DNA from: Luzula sylvatica
Taxonomy: Eukaryota; Streptophyta; Magnoliopsida; Poales; Juncaceae
Assembly (NCBI GenBank): GCA_946800325.1
Contig: OX326956.1
Span: forward strand, 19,124,667-19,188,666
Length of the DNA stretch: 64,000 bases
Direction of reading: 5' to 3'
Each line of letters opens with the position of its first letter. Position 1 is the stretch's first letter. Below the pieces are notes generated by a model. That model was not told where the DNA came from and ran no database searches. It worked only from the letters and a program-made list of their open reading frames with translations. The position numbers and the translations under genes are program-made. Below are positions 1 to 11,276 of this stretch, in pieces.

Positions 1-121
1 ATGTAAAAGATACGATACAAATGATCTATAAACACGATATTTGAACTCCTCAAAACGTTAAAATCTTGTTTTGAATCGAAAAACAAACTTTCTTAGTGTT
101 TGTGAAATTTGGTGAAAAGTT

Positions 122-241
122 ATGTAGTAAAAGATACGATACAAATGATCTAAAAACACGTTATTTGAACTGCTCAAAGCGTTAAAATCTTGTTAAGCCA
201 AAAAAAACTTACTTAGTGTTTGTGAAATTTGGTGAAAAGTT
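122..241. repeat. Shortest monomer (120 bp), dyads lost
   Basis: This second monomer of the block reads cttgttaagccaaaaaaaactt. Relative to the consensus it lacks 3 bases of the ttttg stretch and 1 base in the a-run. Its counterpart at 11398 onward lacks only the single base (gttttgaagcc), so the 3-bp loss is private to this copy. The right arm of dyad 1 and the left arm of dyad 2 are missing. Confidence 0.9.
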
Positions 242-1549
242 ATGTAGTAAAAGATACGATACAAATGATCTAAAAACACGATATTTGAACTCCCCAAAGC
301 GTTAAAATCTTGTTTTGAATCGAAAAACAAACTTTCTTAGTGTTTGTGAAATTTGGTGAAAAGTTATGTAGTAAAAGATACGATACAAATGATCTAAAAA
401 CACGTTATTTGAACTCCTCAATGCGTTAAAATCTTGTTTTGAATCGAAAAACAAACTTTCTTAGTGTTTGTGAAATTTGGTGAAAAGTTATGTAGTAAAA
501 GATACGATACAAATGATCTAAAAACACGATATTTGAACTCCTGAAAGCGTTAAAATCTTGTTTTGAATCGAAAAACAAACTTTCTTAGTGTTTGTGAAAT
601 TTGGTGAAAAGTTATGTCGTAAAAGATACGATACAAATGATCTAAAAACATGTTATTTGAACTCCTCAAAGCGTTAAAATCTTGTTTTGAAGCGAAAAAC
701 AAACTTTCTTACTGTTTGTGAATTTTGGTGAAAAGTTATGTAGTAAAAGATACGATACAAATGATCTAAAAACACGATATTTGAACTCCTCAAAGCGTTA
801 AAATCTTGTTTTGAATCGAAAAACAAACTTTCTTAGTGTTTGTGAAATTTGGTGAAAACTTATGTAGTAAAAGATACGATACAAATGATCTAAAAGCACG
901 ATATTTGAACTCCTCAAAGCGTAAAAATCTTGTTTTGAATCGAAAAACAAACTTTCTTAGTGTTTGTGAAATTTGGTGAAAAGTTATGTAGTAAAAGATA
1001 CGATACAAATGATCTAAAAACACGTTATTTGAACTGCTCAAAGCATTAAAATCTTGTTTTGAAGCGAAAAACAAACTTACTTAGTGTTTGTGAAATTTGG
1101 TGCAAAGTTATGTAGTAAAAGATACGATACAAATGATCTAAGAACACGTTATTTGAACTGCTCAAAGCGTTAAAATCTTGTTTTGAAGCGAAAAACAAAC
1201 TTTCTTAGTGTTTGTGAAATTTGGTGAAAAGTTATGTAGTAAAAGATACGATACAATTGATCTAAGAACGCGTTATTTCAACTGCTCTAAGCGTTAAAAT
1301 CTTGTTTTGAAGCGAAAAACAAACTTTCTTACTGTTTGTGAAATTTGGTGAAAAGTTATGTAGTAAAAGATACGATACAATTGATCTAAAAACACGTTAT
1401 TTGAACTCCTGAAAGCGTTAAAATCTTGTTTTGAATCGAAAAACAAACTTTCTTAGTGTTTGTGAAATTTGGTGAAAAGTTATGTAGTAAAAGATACGAT
1501 ACAAATGATCTAAAAACACGATATTTGAACTCCTCAAAGCGTTAAAATC

Positions 1550-1570
1550 TTGTTTTGAATCGAAAAACAA
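1550..1570. repeat. Inverted repeat 1 of the monomer (7-bp arms, 7-base loop)
   Basis: Arms TTGTTTT (1550-1556) and AAAACAA (1564-1570) are perfect reverse complements around gaatcga. The same dyad recurs in nearly every monomer; the gaatcg/gaagcg polymorphism lies in the loop and leaves the arms intact. Only the gaagcc variant monomers destroy the right arm. It overlaps the second dyad, so the two hairpins would exclude one another. Whether it forms a structure in vivo is unknown. Confidence 0.85.
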
Positions 1571-1587
1571 ACTTTCTTAGTGTTTGT
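1567..1587. repeat. Inverted repeat 2 of the monomer (6-bp arms, 9-base loop)
   Basis: Arms ACAAAC (1567-1572) and GTTTGT (1582-1587) are perfect reverse complements around tttcttagt. The left arm shares bases with the right arm of dyad 1. Most class-defining variants of the array (tttctt, tttatt, ttactt, ttcctt, cttagtg, ctttgtg, cttactg) fall inside this loop, so the arms are better kept than the loop. Confidence 0.8.
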
Positions 1588-2969
1588 GAAATTTGGTGAA
1601 AAGTTATGTAGTAAAAGATACGATACAAATGATCTAAAAACACGATATTTGAACTCCTCAAAGCGTTAAAATCTTGTTTTGAATCGAAAAACAAACTTTC
1701 TTAGTGTTTGTGAAATTTGAAGAAAAGTTATGTAGTAAAAGATACGATACAAATGATCTAAAAACAAGTTATTTGAACTCCTCAAAGCGTTAAAATCTTG
1801 TTTTGAAGCGAAAAACAAACTTTCTTAGTGTTTGTGAAATTTGGTGAAAAGTTATGTAGTAAGAGATACGATACAAATGATCTAAAAACACGATATTTGA
1901 ACTCCTCAAAGCGTTAAAATCTTGTTTTGAATCGAAAAACAAACTTTCTTTGTGTTTGTGAAATTTCGTGAAAAGTTATGTAGTAAAAGATACGATACAA
2001 ATGATCTAAAAACATGTTATTTGAACTCCTCAAAGCGTTAAAATCTTGTTTGGAATCGAAAAACAAACTTTCTTAGTGTTTGTGAAATTTGGTGAAAAGT
2101 TATGTAGTAAAATATACGATACAAATGATCTAAAAGCTCGATATTTGAACTCCTCAAAGCGTTAAAATCTTGTTTTGAATCGAAAAACAAACTTTCTTAG
2201 TGTTTGTGAAATTTGGTGAAAAGTTATGTAGTAAAAGATACGATACAAATGATCTAAAAACACGTTATTTGAACTGCTCAAAGCGTTAAAATCTTGTTTT
2301 GAAGCGAAAAACAAACTTACTTCGTGTTTGTGAAATTTGGTGAAAAGTTATGTAGTAAAAGATACGATACAAATGATCTAAAAACATGTTATTTGTACTC
2401 CTGAATGCGTTAAAATCTTGTTTTGAATCGAAAAACAAACTTTCTTAGTGTTTGTGAAATTTGGTGAAAAGTTATGTAGTAAGAGATACGATACAAATGA
2501 TCTAAAAACACGATATTTGAACTCCTGAAAGCGTTAAAATCTTGTTTTGAAGCGAAAAACAAACTTTCTTTGTGTTTGTGAAATTTGGTGAAAAGTTATG
2601 TAGTAAAAGATACGATACAAATGATCTAAAAACACGATATTTGAACTCCCCAAAGCGTTAAAATCTGGTTTTGAATCGAAAAACAAACTTTCTTAGTGTT
2701 TGTGAAATTTGGTGAAAAGTTATGTAGTAAAAGATACGATACAAATGATCTAAAAACACGTTATTTGAACTGCTCAAAGCATTAAAATCTTGTTTTGAAG
2801 CGAAAAACAAACTTACTTTGTGTTTGTGAAATTTGGTGCAAAGTTATGTAGTAAAAGATACGATACAAATGATCTAAGAACACGTTATTTGAACTGCTCA
2901 AAGCGTTAAAATCTTGTTTTGAAGCGAAAAACAAACTTTCTTAGTGTTTGTGAAATTTGGTGAAAAGTT

Positions 2970-5201
2970 ATGTAGTAAAAGATATGATACAATTGATCTA
3001 AAAACACGTTATTTGAACTCCTGAAAGCGTTAAAATCTTGTTTTGAATCGAAAAACAAACTTTCTTAGTGTTTGTGAAATTTGGTGAAAAGTTATGTAGT
3101 AAAAGATACGATACAAATGATCTAAAAAAACGTTATTTGAACTTCTCAAAGCGTTAAAATCTTGTTTTGAAGCGAAAAACAAACTTTCTTAGTGTTTGTG
3201 AAATTTGGTGAAAAGTTATGTAGTAAAAGATACGATACAAATGATCTAAAAACACGATATTTGAACTCCTCAAAGCGTTAAAATCTTGTTTTGAATCGAA
3301 AAACAAACTTTATTAGTGTTTGTGAAATTTGGTGAAAAGTTATGTAGTAAAAGATACGATACAAATGATCTAAAATCAAGTTATTTGAACTCCTCAAAGC
3401 GTTAAAATCTTGTTTTGAATCGAAAAACAAACTTTCTTAGTGTTTGTGAAATTTGGTGAAAAGTTATGTAGTAAAAGATACGATACAAATGATCTAAAAA
3501 CACGTTATTTGAACTCCTCAATGTGTTAAAATCTTGTTTTGAATCGAAAAACAAACTTTCTTAGTGTTTGTGAAATTTGGTGAAAAGTTATGTAGTAAAA
3601 GATACGATACAAATGATCTAAAAACACGATATTTGAACTCCTGAAAGCGTTAAAATCTTGTTTTGAATCGAAAAACAAACTTTCTTAGTGTTTGTGAAAT
3701 TTGGTGAAAAGTTATGTCGTAAAAGATACGATACAAATGATCTAAAAACATGTTATTTGAACTCCTCAAAGCGTTAAAATCTTGTTTTGAAGCGAAAAAC
3801 AAACTTTCTTACTGTTTGTGAATTTTGGCGAAAAGTTATGTAGTAAAAGATACGATACAAATGATCTAAAAACACGATATTTGAACTCCTCAAAGCGTTA
3901 AAATCTTGTTTTGAATCGAAAAACAAACTTTCTTAGTGTTTGTGAAATTTGGTGAAAACTTATGTAGTAAAAGATACGATACAAATGATCTAAAAGCACG
4001 ATATTTGAACTCCTCAAAGCGTAAAAATCTTGTTTTGAATCGAAAAACAAACTTTCTTTGTGTTTGTGAAATTTGGTGAAAAGTTATGTAGTAAAAGATA
4101 CGATACAAATGATCTAAAAACACGATATTTGAACTCCTGAAAGCGTTAAAATCTTGTTTTGAAGCGAAAAACAAACTTTCTTAGTGTTTGTGAAATTTGG
4201 TGAAAAGTTATGTAGTAAAAGATACGATACAAATGATCTAAAAACATGTTATTTGTACTCCTCAATGCGTTAAAATCTTGTTTTGAATCGAAAAACAAAC
4301 TTTCTTAGTGTTTGTGAAATTTGGTGAAAAGTTATGTAGTAAAAGATACGATACAAATGATCTAAAAACACGATATTTGAACTCCTGAAAGCGTTAAAAT
4401 CTTGTTTTGAAGCGAAAAACAAACTTTCTTAGTGTTTGTGAAATTTGGTGAAAAGTTATGTAGTAAAAGATACGATACAAATGATCTAAAAACACGATAT
4501 TTGAACTCTCCAAAGCGTTAAAATCTGGTTTTGAATCGAAAAACAAACTTTCTTAGTGTTTGTGAAATTTGGTGAAAAGTTATGTAGTAAAAGATACGAT
4601 ACAAATGATCTAAAAACACGTTATTTGAACTGCTCAAAGCATTAAAATCTTGTTTTGAAGCGAAAAACAAACTTACTTTGTGTTTGTGAAATTTGGTGCA
4701 AAGTTATGTAGTAAAAGATACGAGACAAATGATCTAAGAACACGTTATTTGAACTGCTCAAAGCGTTAAAATCTTGTTTTGAAGCGAAAAACAAACTTTC
4801 TTAGTGTTTGTGAAATTTGGTGAAAAGTTATGTAGTAAAAGATACGATACAAATGATCTAAAATCAAGTTATTTGAACTCCTCAAAGCGTTAAAATCTTG
4901 TTTTGAATCGAAAAACAAACTTTCTTAGTGTTTGTGAAATTTGGTGAAAAGTTATGTAGTAAAAGATACGATACAAATGATCTAAAAACACGTTATTTGA
5001 ACTCCTCAAAGCGTTAAAATCTTGTTTTGAAGCGAAAAACAAACTTCCTTAGTGTTTGTGAAATTTGGTGAAAAGTTATGTAGTAAGAGATACGATACAA
5101 ATGATCTAAGAACGCGTTATTTGAACTGCTCTAAGCGTTAAAATCTTGTTTTGAAGCGAAAAACAAACTTTCTTAGTGTTTGTGAAATTTGGTGAAAAGT
5201 T
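2970..5201. repeat. 18-monomer higher-order repeat, unit 1 (2232 bp)
   Basis: Eighteen monomers without any indel. Rare markers recur exactly 2232 bp downstream: gatatgatac at 2981 and 5213, ctaaaatcaag at 3373 and 5605, caatgtgtt at about 3520 and 5752, and gtcgtaaaag, ctgtttgtgaattttggc and aaaagcacg in order after it. A difference from unit 2 is taaaaaaacg against taaaaaaaag in the second monomer. Confidence 0.92.
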
Positions 5202-7433
5202 ATGTAGTAAAAGATATGATACAATTGATCTAAAAACACGTTATTTGAACTCCTGAAAGCGTTAAAATCTTGTTTTGAATCGAAAAACAAACTTTCTTAG
5301 TGTTTGTGAAATTTGGTGAAAAGTTATGTAGTAAAAGATACGATACAAATGATCTAAAAAAAAGTTATTTGAACTTCTCAAAGCGTTAAAATCTTGTTTT
5401 GAAGCGAAAAACAAACTTTCTTAGTGTTTGCGAAATTTGGTGAAAAGTTATGTAGTAAAAGATACGATACAAATGATCTAAAAACACGATATTTGAACTC
5501 CTCAAAGCGTTAAAATCTTGTTTTGAATCGAAAAACAAACTTTATTAGTGTTTGTGAAATTTGGTGAAAAGTTATGTAGTAAAAGATACGATACAAATGA
5601 TCTAAAATCAAGTTATTTGAACTCCTCAAAGCGTTAAAATCTTGTTTTGAATCGAAAAACAAACTTTCTTAGTGTTTGTGAAATTTGGTGAAAAGTTATG
5701 TAGTAAAAGATACGATACAAATGATCTAAAAACACGTTATTTGAACTCCTCAATGTGTTAAAATCTTGTTTTGAATCGAAAAACAAACTTTCTTAGTGTT
5801 TGTGAAATTTGGTGAAAAGTTATGTAGTAAAAGATACGATACAAATGATCTAAAAACACGATATTTGAACTCCTGAAAGCGTTAAAATCTTGTTTTGAAT
5901 CGAAAAACAAACTTTCTTAGTGTTTGTGAAATTTGGTGAAAAGTTATGTCGTAAAAGATACGATACAAATGATCTAAAAACATGTTATTTGAACTCCTCA
6001 AAGCGTTAAAATCTTGTTTTGAAGCGAAAAACAAACTTTCTTACTGTTTGTGAATTTTGGCGAAAAGTTATGTAGTAAAAGATACGATACAAATGATCTA
6101 AAAACACGATATTTGAACTCCTCAAAGCGTTAAAATCTTGTTTTGAATCGAAAAACAAACTTTCTTAGTGTTTGTGAAATTTGGTGAAAACTTATGTAGT
6201 AAAAGATACGATACAAATGATCTAAAAGCACGATATTTGAACTCCTCAAAGCGTAAAAATCTTGTTTTGAATCGAAAAACAAACTTTCTTTGTGTTTGTG
6301 AAATTTGGTGAAAAGTTATGTAGTAAAAGATACGATACAAATGATCTAAAAACACGATATTTGAACTCCTGAAAGCGTTAAAATCTTGTTTTGAAGCGAA
6401 AAACAAACTTTCTTAGTGTTTGTGAAATTTGGTGAAAAGTTATGTAGTAAAAGATACGATACAAATGATCTAAAAACATGTTATTTGTACTCCTCAATGC
6501 GTTAAAATCTTGTTTTGAATCGAAAAACAAACTTTCTTAGTGTTTGTGAAATTTGGTGAAAAGTTATGTAGTAAAAGATACGATACAAATGATCTAAAAA
6601 CACGATATTTGAACTCCTGAAAGCGTTAAAATCTTGTTTTGAAGCGAAAAACAAACTTTCTTAGTGTTTGTGAAATTTGGTGAAAAGTTATGTAGTAAAA
6701 GATACGATACAAATGATCTAAAAACACGATATTTGAACTCTCCAAAGCGTTAAAATCTGGTTTTGAATCGAAAAACAAACTTTCTTAGTGTTTGTGAAAT
6801 TTGGTGAAAAGTTATGTAGTAAAAGATACGATACAAATGATCTAAAAACACGTTATTTGAACTGCTCAAAGCATTAAAATCTTGTTTTGAAGCGAAAAAC
6901 AAACTTACTTTGTGTTTGTGAAATTTGGTGCAAAGTTATGTAGTAAAAGATACGAGACAAATGATCTAAGAACACGTTATTTGAACTGCTCAAAGCGTTA
7001 AAATCTTGTTTTGAAGCGAAAAACAAACTTTCTTAGTGTTTGTGAAATTTGGTGAAAAGTTATGTAGTAAAAGATACGATACAAATGATCTAAAATCAAG
7101 TTATTTGAACTCCTCAAAGCGTTAAAATCTTGTTTTGAATCGAAAAACAAACTTTCTTAGTGTTTGTGAAATTTGGTGAAAAGTTATGTAGTAAAAGATA
7201 CGATACAAATGATCTAAAAACACGTTATTTGAACTCCTCAAAGCGTTAAAATCTTGTTTTGAAGCGAAAAACAAACTTCCTTAGTGTTTGTGAAATTTGG
7301 TGAAAAGTTATGTAGTAAGAGATACGATACAAATGATCTAAGAACGCGTTATTTGAACTGCTCTAAGCGTTAAAATCTTGTTTTGAAGCGAAAAACAAAC
7401 TTTCTTAGTGTTTGTGAAATTTGGTGAAAACTT
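5202..7433. repeat. 18-monomer higher-order repeat, unit 2 (2232 bp)
   Basis: Second complete unit. It carries the same ordered markers, including cgagacaaat (about 6955) and the aaatcaag, cttcctt, gaacgcg trio that closes the unit. It follows unit 1 directly with no spacer. One difference is tgtttgcgaaattt near 5426, where most copies have tgtttgtg. Confidence 0.92.
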
Positions 7434-9293
7434 ATGTAGTAAAAGATACGATACAATTGATCTAAAAAAAAGTTATTTGAACTCCTCAAAGCGTTAAAAT
7501 CTTGTTTTGAAGCGAAAAACAAACTTTCTTAGTGTTTGTGAAATTTGGTGAAAAGTTATGTAGTAAGAGATACGATACAAATGATCTAAAAAAAAGTTAT
7601 TTGAACTTCTCAAAGCGTTAAAATCTTGTTTTGAAGCGAAAAACAAACTTTCTTAGTGTTTGTGAAATTTGGTGAAAAGTTATGTAGTAAAAGATACGAT
7701 ACAAATGATCTAAAAACACGATATTTGAACTCCTCAAAGCGTTAAAATCTTGTTTTGAATCGAAAAACAAACTTTATTAGTGTTTGTGAAATTTGGTGAA
7801 AAGTTATGTAGTAAAAGATACGATACAAATGATCTAAAATCAAGTTATTTGAACTCCTCAAAGCGTTAAAATCTTGTTTTGAATCGAAAAACAAACTTTC
7901 TTAGTGTTTGTGAAATTTGGTGAAAAGTTATGTAGTAAAAGATACGATACAAATGATCTAAAAACACGTTATTTGAACTCCTCAATGTGTTAAAATCTTG
8001 TTTTGAATCGAAAAACAAACTTTCTTAGTGTTTGTGAAATTTGGTGAAAAGTTATGTAGTAAAAGATACGATACAAATGATCTAAAAACACGATATTTGA
8101 ACTCCTGAAAGCGTTAAAATCTTGTTTTGAATCGAAAAACAAACTTTCTTAGTGTTTGTGAAATTTGGTGAAAAGTTATGTCGTAAAAGATACGATACAA
8201 ATGATCTAAAAACATGTTATTTGAACTCCTCAAAGCGTTAAAATCTTGTTTTGAAGCGAAAAACAAACTTTCTTACTGTTTGTGAATTTTGGCGAAAAGT
8301 TATGTAGTAAAAGATACGATACAAATGATCTAAAAACACGATATTTGAACTCCTCAAAGCGTTAAAATCTTGTTTTGAATCGAAAAACAAACTTTCTTAG
8401 TGTTTGTGAAATTTGGTGAAAACTTATGTAGTAAAAGATACGATACAAATGATCTAAAAGCACGATATTTGAACTCCTCAAAGCGTAAAAATCTTGTTTT
8501 GAATCGAAAAACAAACTTTCTTTGTGTTTGTGAAATTTGGTGAAAAGTTATGTAGTAAAAGATACGATACAAATGATCTAAAAACACGATATTTGAACTC
8601 CTGAAAGCGTTAAAATCTTGTTTTGAAGCGAAAAACAAACTTTCTTAGTGTTTGTGAAATTTGGTGAAAAGTTATGTAGTAAAAGATACGATACAAATGA
8701 TCTAAAAACATGTTATTTGTACTCCTCAATGCGTTAAAATCTTGTTTTGAATCGAAAAACAAACTTTCTTAGTGTTTGTGAAATTTGGTGAAAAGTTATG
8801 TAGTAAAAGATACGATACAAATGATCTAAAAACACGATATTTGAACTCCTGAAAGCGTTAAAATCTTGTTTTGAAGCGAAAAACAAACTTTCTTAGTGTT
8901 TGTGAAATTTGGTGAAAAGTTATGTAGTAAAAGATACGATACAAATGATCTAAAAACACGATATTTGAACTCTCCAAAGCGTTAAAATCTGGTTTTGAAT
9001 CGAAAAACAAACTTTCTTAGTGTTTGTGAAATTTGGTGAAAAGTTATGTAGTAAAAGATACGATACAAATGATCTAAAAACACGTTATTTGAACTGCTCA
9101 AAGCATTAAAATCTTGTTTTGAAGCGAAAAACAAACTTACTTTGTGTTTGTGAAATTTGGTGCAAAGTTATGTAGTAAAAGATACGAGACAAATGATCTA
9201 AGAACACGTTATTTGAACTGCTCAAAGCGTTAAAATCTTGTTTTGAAGCGAAAAACAAACTTTCTTAGTGTTTGTGAAATTTGGTGAAAAGTT
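7434..9293. repeat. 18-mer higher-order repeat, unit 3, truncated to 15 monomers
   Basis: Monomers 2-15 follow unit 2 at an offset of 2232 (for example ctaaaatcaag at 7837, cgagacaaat at 9185). The first monomer is a mosaic: it has the aattgatct start of the unit but then ctaaaaaaaagtt with cctcaaag, and the next begins agtaagag. The last three monomers of the unit are missing; from 9294 a gaagcc-type monomer follows. Confidence 0.88.
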
Positions 9294-11276
9294 ATGTAGT
9301 AAAAGATACGATACAATTGATCTAAAAACACGTTATTTGAACTGCTCAAAGCGTTAAAATCTTGTTTTGAAGCCAAAAAAAACTTACTTAGTGTTTGTGA
9401 AATTTGGTGAAAAGTTATGTAGTAAAAGATACGATACAAATGATCTAAAAACACGATATTTGAACTCCTCTAAGCGTTAAAATCTTGTTTTGAATCGAAA
9501 AACAAACTTTCTTAGTGTTTGTGAAATTTGGTGAAAAGTTATGTAGTAAAAGATACGATACAAATGATCTAAAAAAAAGTTATTTGAACTTCTCAAAGCG
9601 TTAAAATCTTGTTTTGAAGCGAAAAACAAACTTTCTTAGTGTTTGTGAAATTTGGTGAAAAGTTATGTAGTAAGAGATACGATACAAATGATCTAAAAAC
9701 ACGATATTTGAACTCCTCAAAGCGTTAAAATCTTGTTTTGAATCGAAAAACAAACTTTCTTAGTGTTTGTGAAATTTGGTGAAAAGTTATGTAGTAAAAG
9801 ATACGATACAAATGATCTAAAATCAAGTTATTTGAACTCCTCAAAGCGTTAAAATCTTGTTTTGAATCGAAAAACAAACTTTCTTAGTGTTTGTGAAATT
9901 TGGTGAAAAGTTATGTAGTAAAAGATACGATACAAATGATCTAAAAACACGTTATTTGAACTCCTCAAAGCGTTAAAATCTTGTTTTGAAGCGAAAAACA
10001 AACTTCCTTAGTGTTTGTGAAATTTGGTGAAAAGTTATGTAGTAAGAGATACGATACAAATGATCTAAAAACACGATATTTGAACTCCTCTAAGCGTTAA
10101 AATCTTGTTTTGAATCGAAAAACAAACTTTCTTAGTGTTTGTGAAATTTGGTGAAAAGTTATGTAGTAAAAGCTACGATACAAATAATCTAAAAACAAGT
10201 TATTTGAAGTCCTCAAAGCGTTAAAATCTTGTTTTGAATCGAAAAACAAACTTTCTTAGTGTTTGTGAAATTTGGTGAAAAGTTATGTAGTAAAAGATAC
10301 GATACAAATGATCTAAAAACACGATATTTGAACTCCTCAAAGCGTTAAAATCTTGTTTTGAATCGAAAAACAAACTTTATTAGTGTTTGTGAAATTTGGT
10401 GAAAAGTTATGTAGTAAAAGATACGATACAAATGATCTAAAATCAAGTTATTTGAACTCCTCAAAGCGTTAAAATCTTGTTTTGAATCGAAAAACAAACT
10501 TTCTTAGTGTTTGTGAAATTTGGTGAAAAGTTATGTAGTAAAAGATACGATACAAATGATCTAAAAACACGTTATTTGAACTCCTCAAAGCGTTAAAATC
10601 TTGTTTTGAAGCGAAAAACAAACTTCCTTAGTGTTTGTGAAATTTGGTGAAAAGTTATGTAGTAAGAGATACGATACAAATGATCTAAGAACGCGTTATT
10701 TGAACTGCTCTAAGCGTTAAAATCTTGTTTTGAAGCGAAAAACAAACTTTCTTACTGTTTGTGAATTTTGGTGAAAAGTTATGTAGTAAAAGATACGATA
10801 CAAATGATCTAAAAACATGTTATTTGAACTCCTCAAAGCGTTAAAATCTTGTTTTGAAGCGAAAAACAAACTTTCTTAGTGTTTGTGAAATTTGGTGAAA
10901 AGTTATGTAGTAAAAGATACGATACAAATGATCTAAAAACACGATATTTGAACTCCTCAAAGCGTTAAAATCTTGTTTTGAATCGAAAAACAAACTTTAT
11001 TAGTGTTTGTGAAATTTGGTGAAAAGTTATGTAGTAAAAGATACGATACAAATGATCTAAAAACATGTTATTTGAACTCCTCAAAGCGTTAAAATCTTGT
11101 TTTGAATCGAAAAACAAACTTTCTTAGTGTTTGTGAAATTTGGTGAAAAGTTATGTAGTAAAAGATACGATACAAATGATCTAAAAACACGTTATTTGAA
11201 CTGCTCAAAGAGTTAAAATCTTGTTTTGAAGCGAAAAACAAACTTACTTAGTGTTTGTGAAATTTGGTGAAAAGTT
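9294..11276. repeat. 16-monomer mosaic closing block 1
   Basis: It opens with a hybrid monomer (aattgatct then ctgctc and gaagcc at 9369, the only gaagcc copy not directly after a block start). It contains a local repeat: 9690-10060 resembles 10310-10680 at a 620-bp offset (5 monomers), both with ctaaaatcaag (9820, 10440), cttcctt and agtaagag. It ends with ctgctcaaagagtt and cttacttag, the usual last monomer before a block start. Confidence 0.8.

Larger units (their letters stand above)
1482..1605 (+). repeat. Reference monomer (matches the consensus exactly)
   Basis: This copy carries the commonest base at every site I compared and is a convenient reference. It is 124 bp with 35 G+C (28%). 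It starts atgtagtaaaag and ends gtgaaaagtt. It holds four CpG sites (tacgata, cacgat, agcgtt, aatcga), more than base composition predicts (about 2.4). A- or T-tracts of 4-5 bases lie at monomer positions 8-11, 31-35, 63-66, 72-75, 82-86 and 118-121. Both strands are closed in all frames over consecutive normal copies, because 124 is not a multiple of 3 and stops such as TAG and TAA recur. Confidence 0.95.
1..2473. repeat. 20-monomer segment, duplicate of 11277-14248
   Basis: It matches 11277 onward at an offset of 11276, then 11279 after a 3-bp gap in monomer 2, then 11775 from about base 1040. The last jump of 496 bp means four monomers present at about 12320-12815 are absent here. Shared rare markers prove common descent: atttgaagaaaag (1716 and 13492), tgtttggaatcg (about 2047 and 13822), aaaatatacg with aaaagctcg (about 2108 and 13883), and tttgtactcctgaatgcg (about 2393 and 14168). 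The match ends just after 2473, where 14249 onward switches to the aataatct class. Confidence 0.88.
1..11276. repeat. Block 1: 91 monomers, contains the 18-mer higher-order repeat
   Basis: It opens with a monomer lacking 3 bases (atgtaaaag in place of atgtagtaaaag) followed by ctataaacacg and caaaacgtt. The length, 11276 bp, equals 91x124 minus 8: 3 for the opening monomer, 4 in the second monomer, 1 at 9369. The block is composite: 20 monomers shared with block 2 (1-2473), 4 linking monomers (2474-2969), 51 monomers of the 2232-bp repeat (2970-9293) and 16 mosaic monomers (9294-11276). Confidence 0.9.

Noticed and set aside
790..1074. Minus-strand reading frame of 94 codons, repeated near-identically at 3890, 6122, 8354, 12069, 17028, 27798 and many other places
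   Set aside because: It is satellite read on the reverse strand. These frames open only where gcgtaaaaatc replaces gcgttaaaatc, which removes a TAA stop on the minus strand. The peptide is the monomer translated in successive frames, with no domain or ribosome-binding context.
1..11276. A single 11.3-kb higher-order repeat unit with the next copy at 11277
   Set aside because: Only about the first 2.5 kb matches at the 11.28-kb offset (with a four-monomer gap). After 2473 the sequences belong to different classes.
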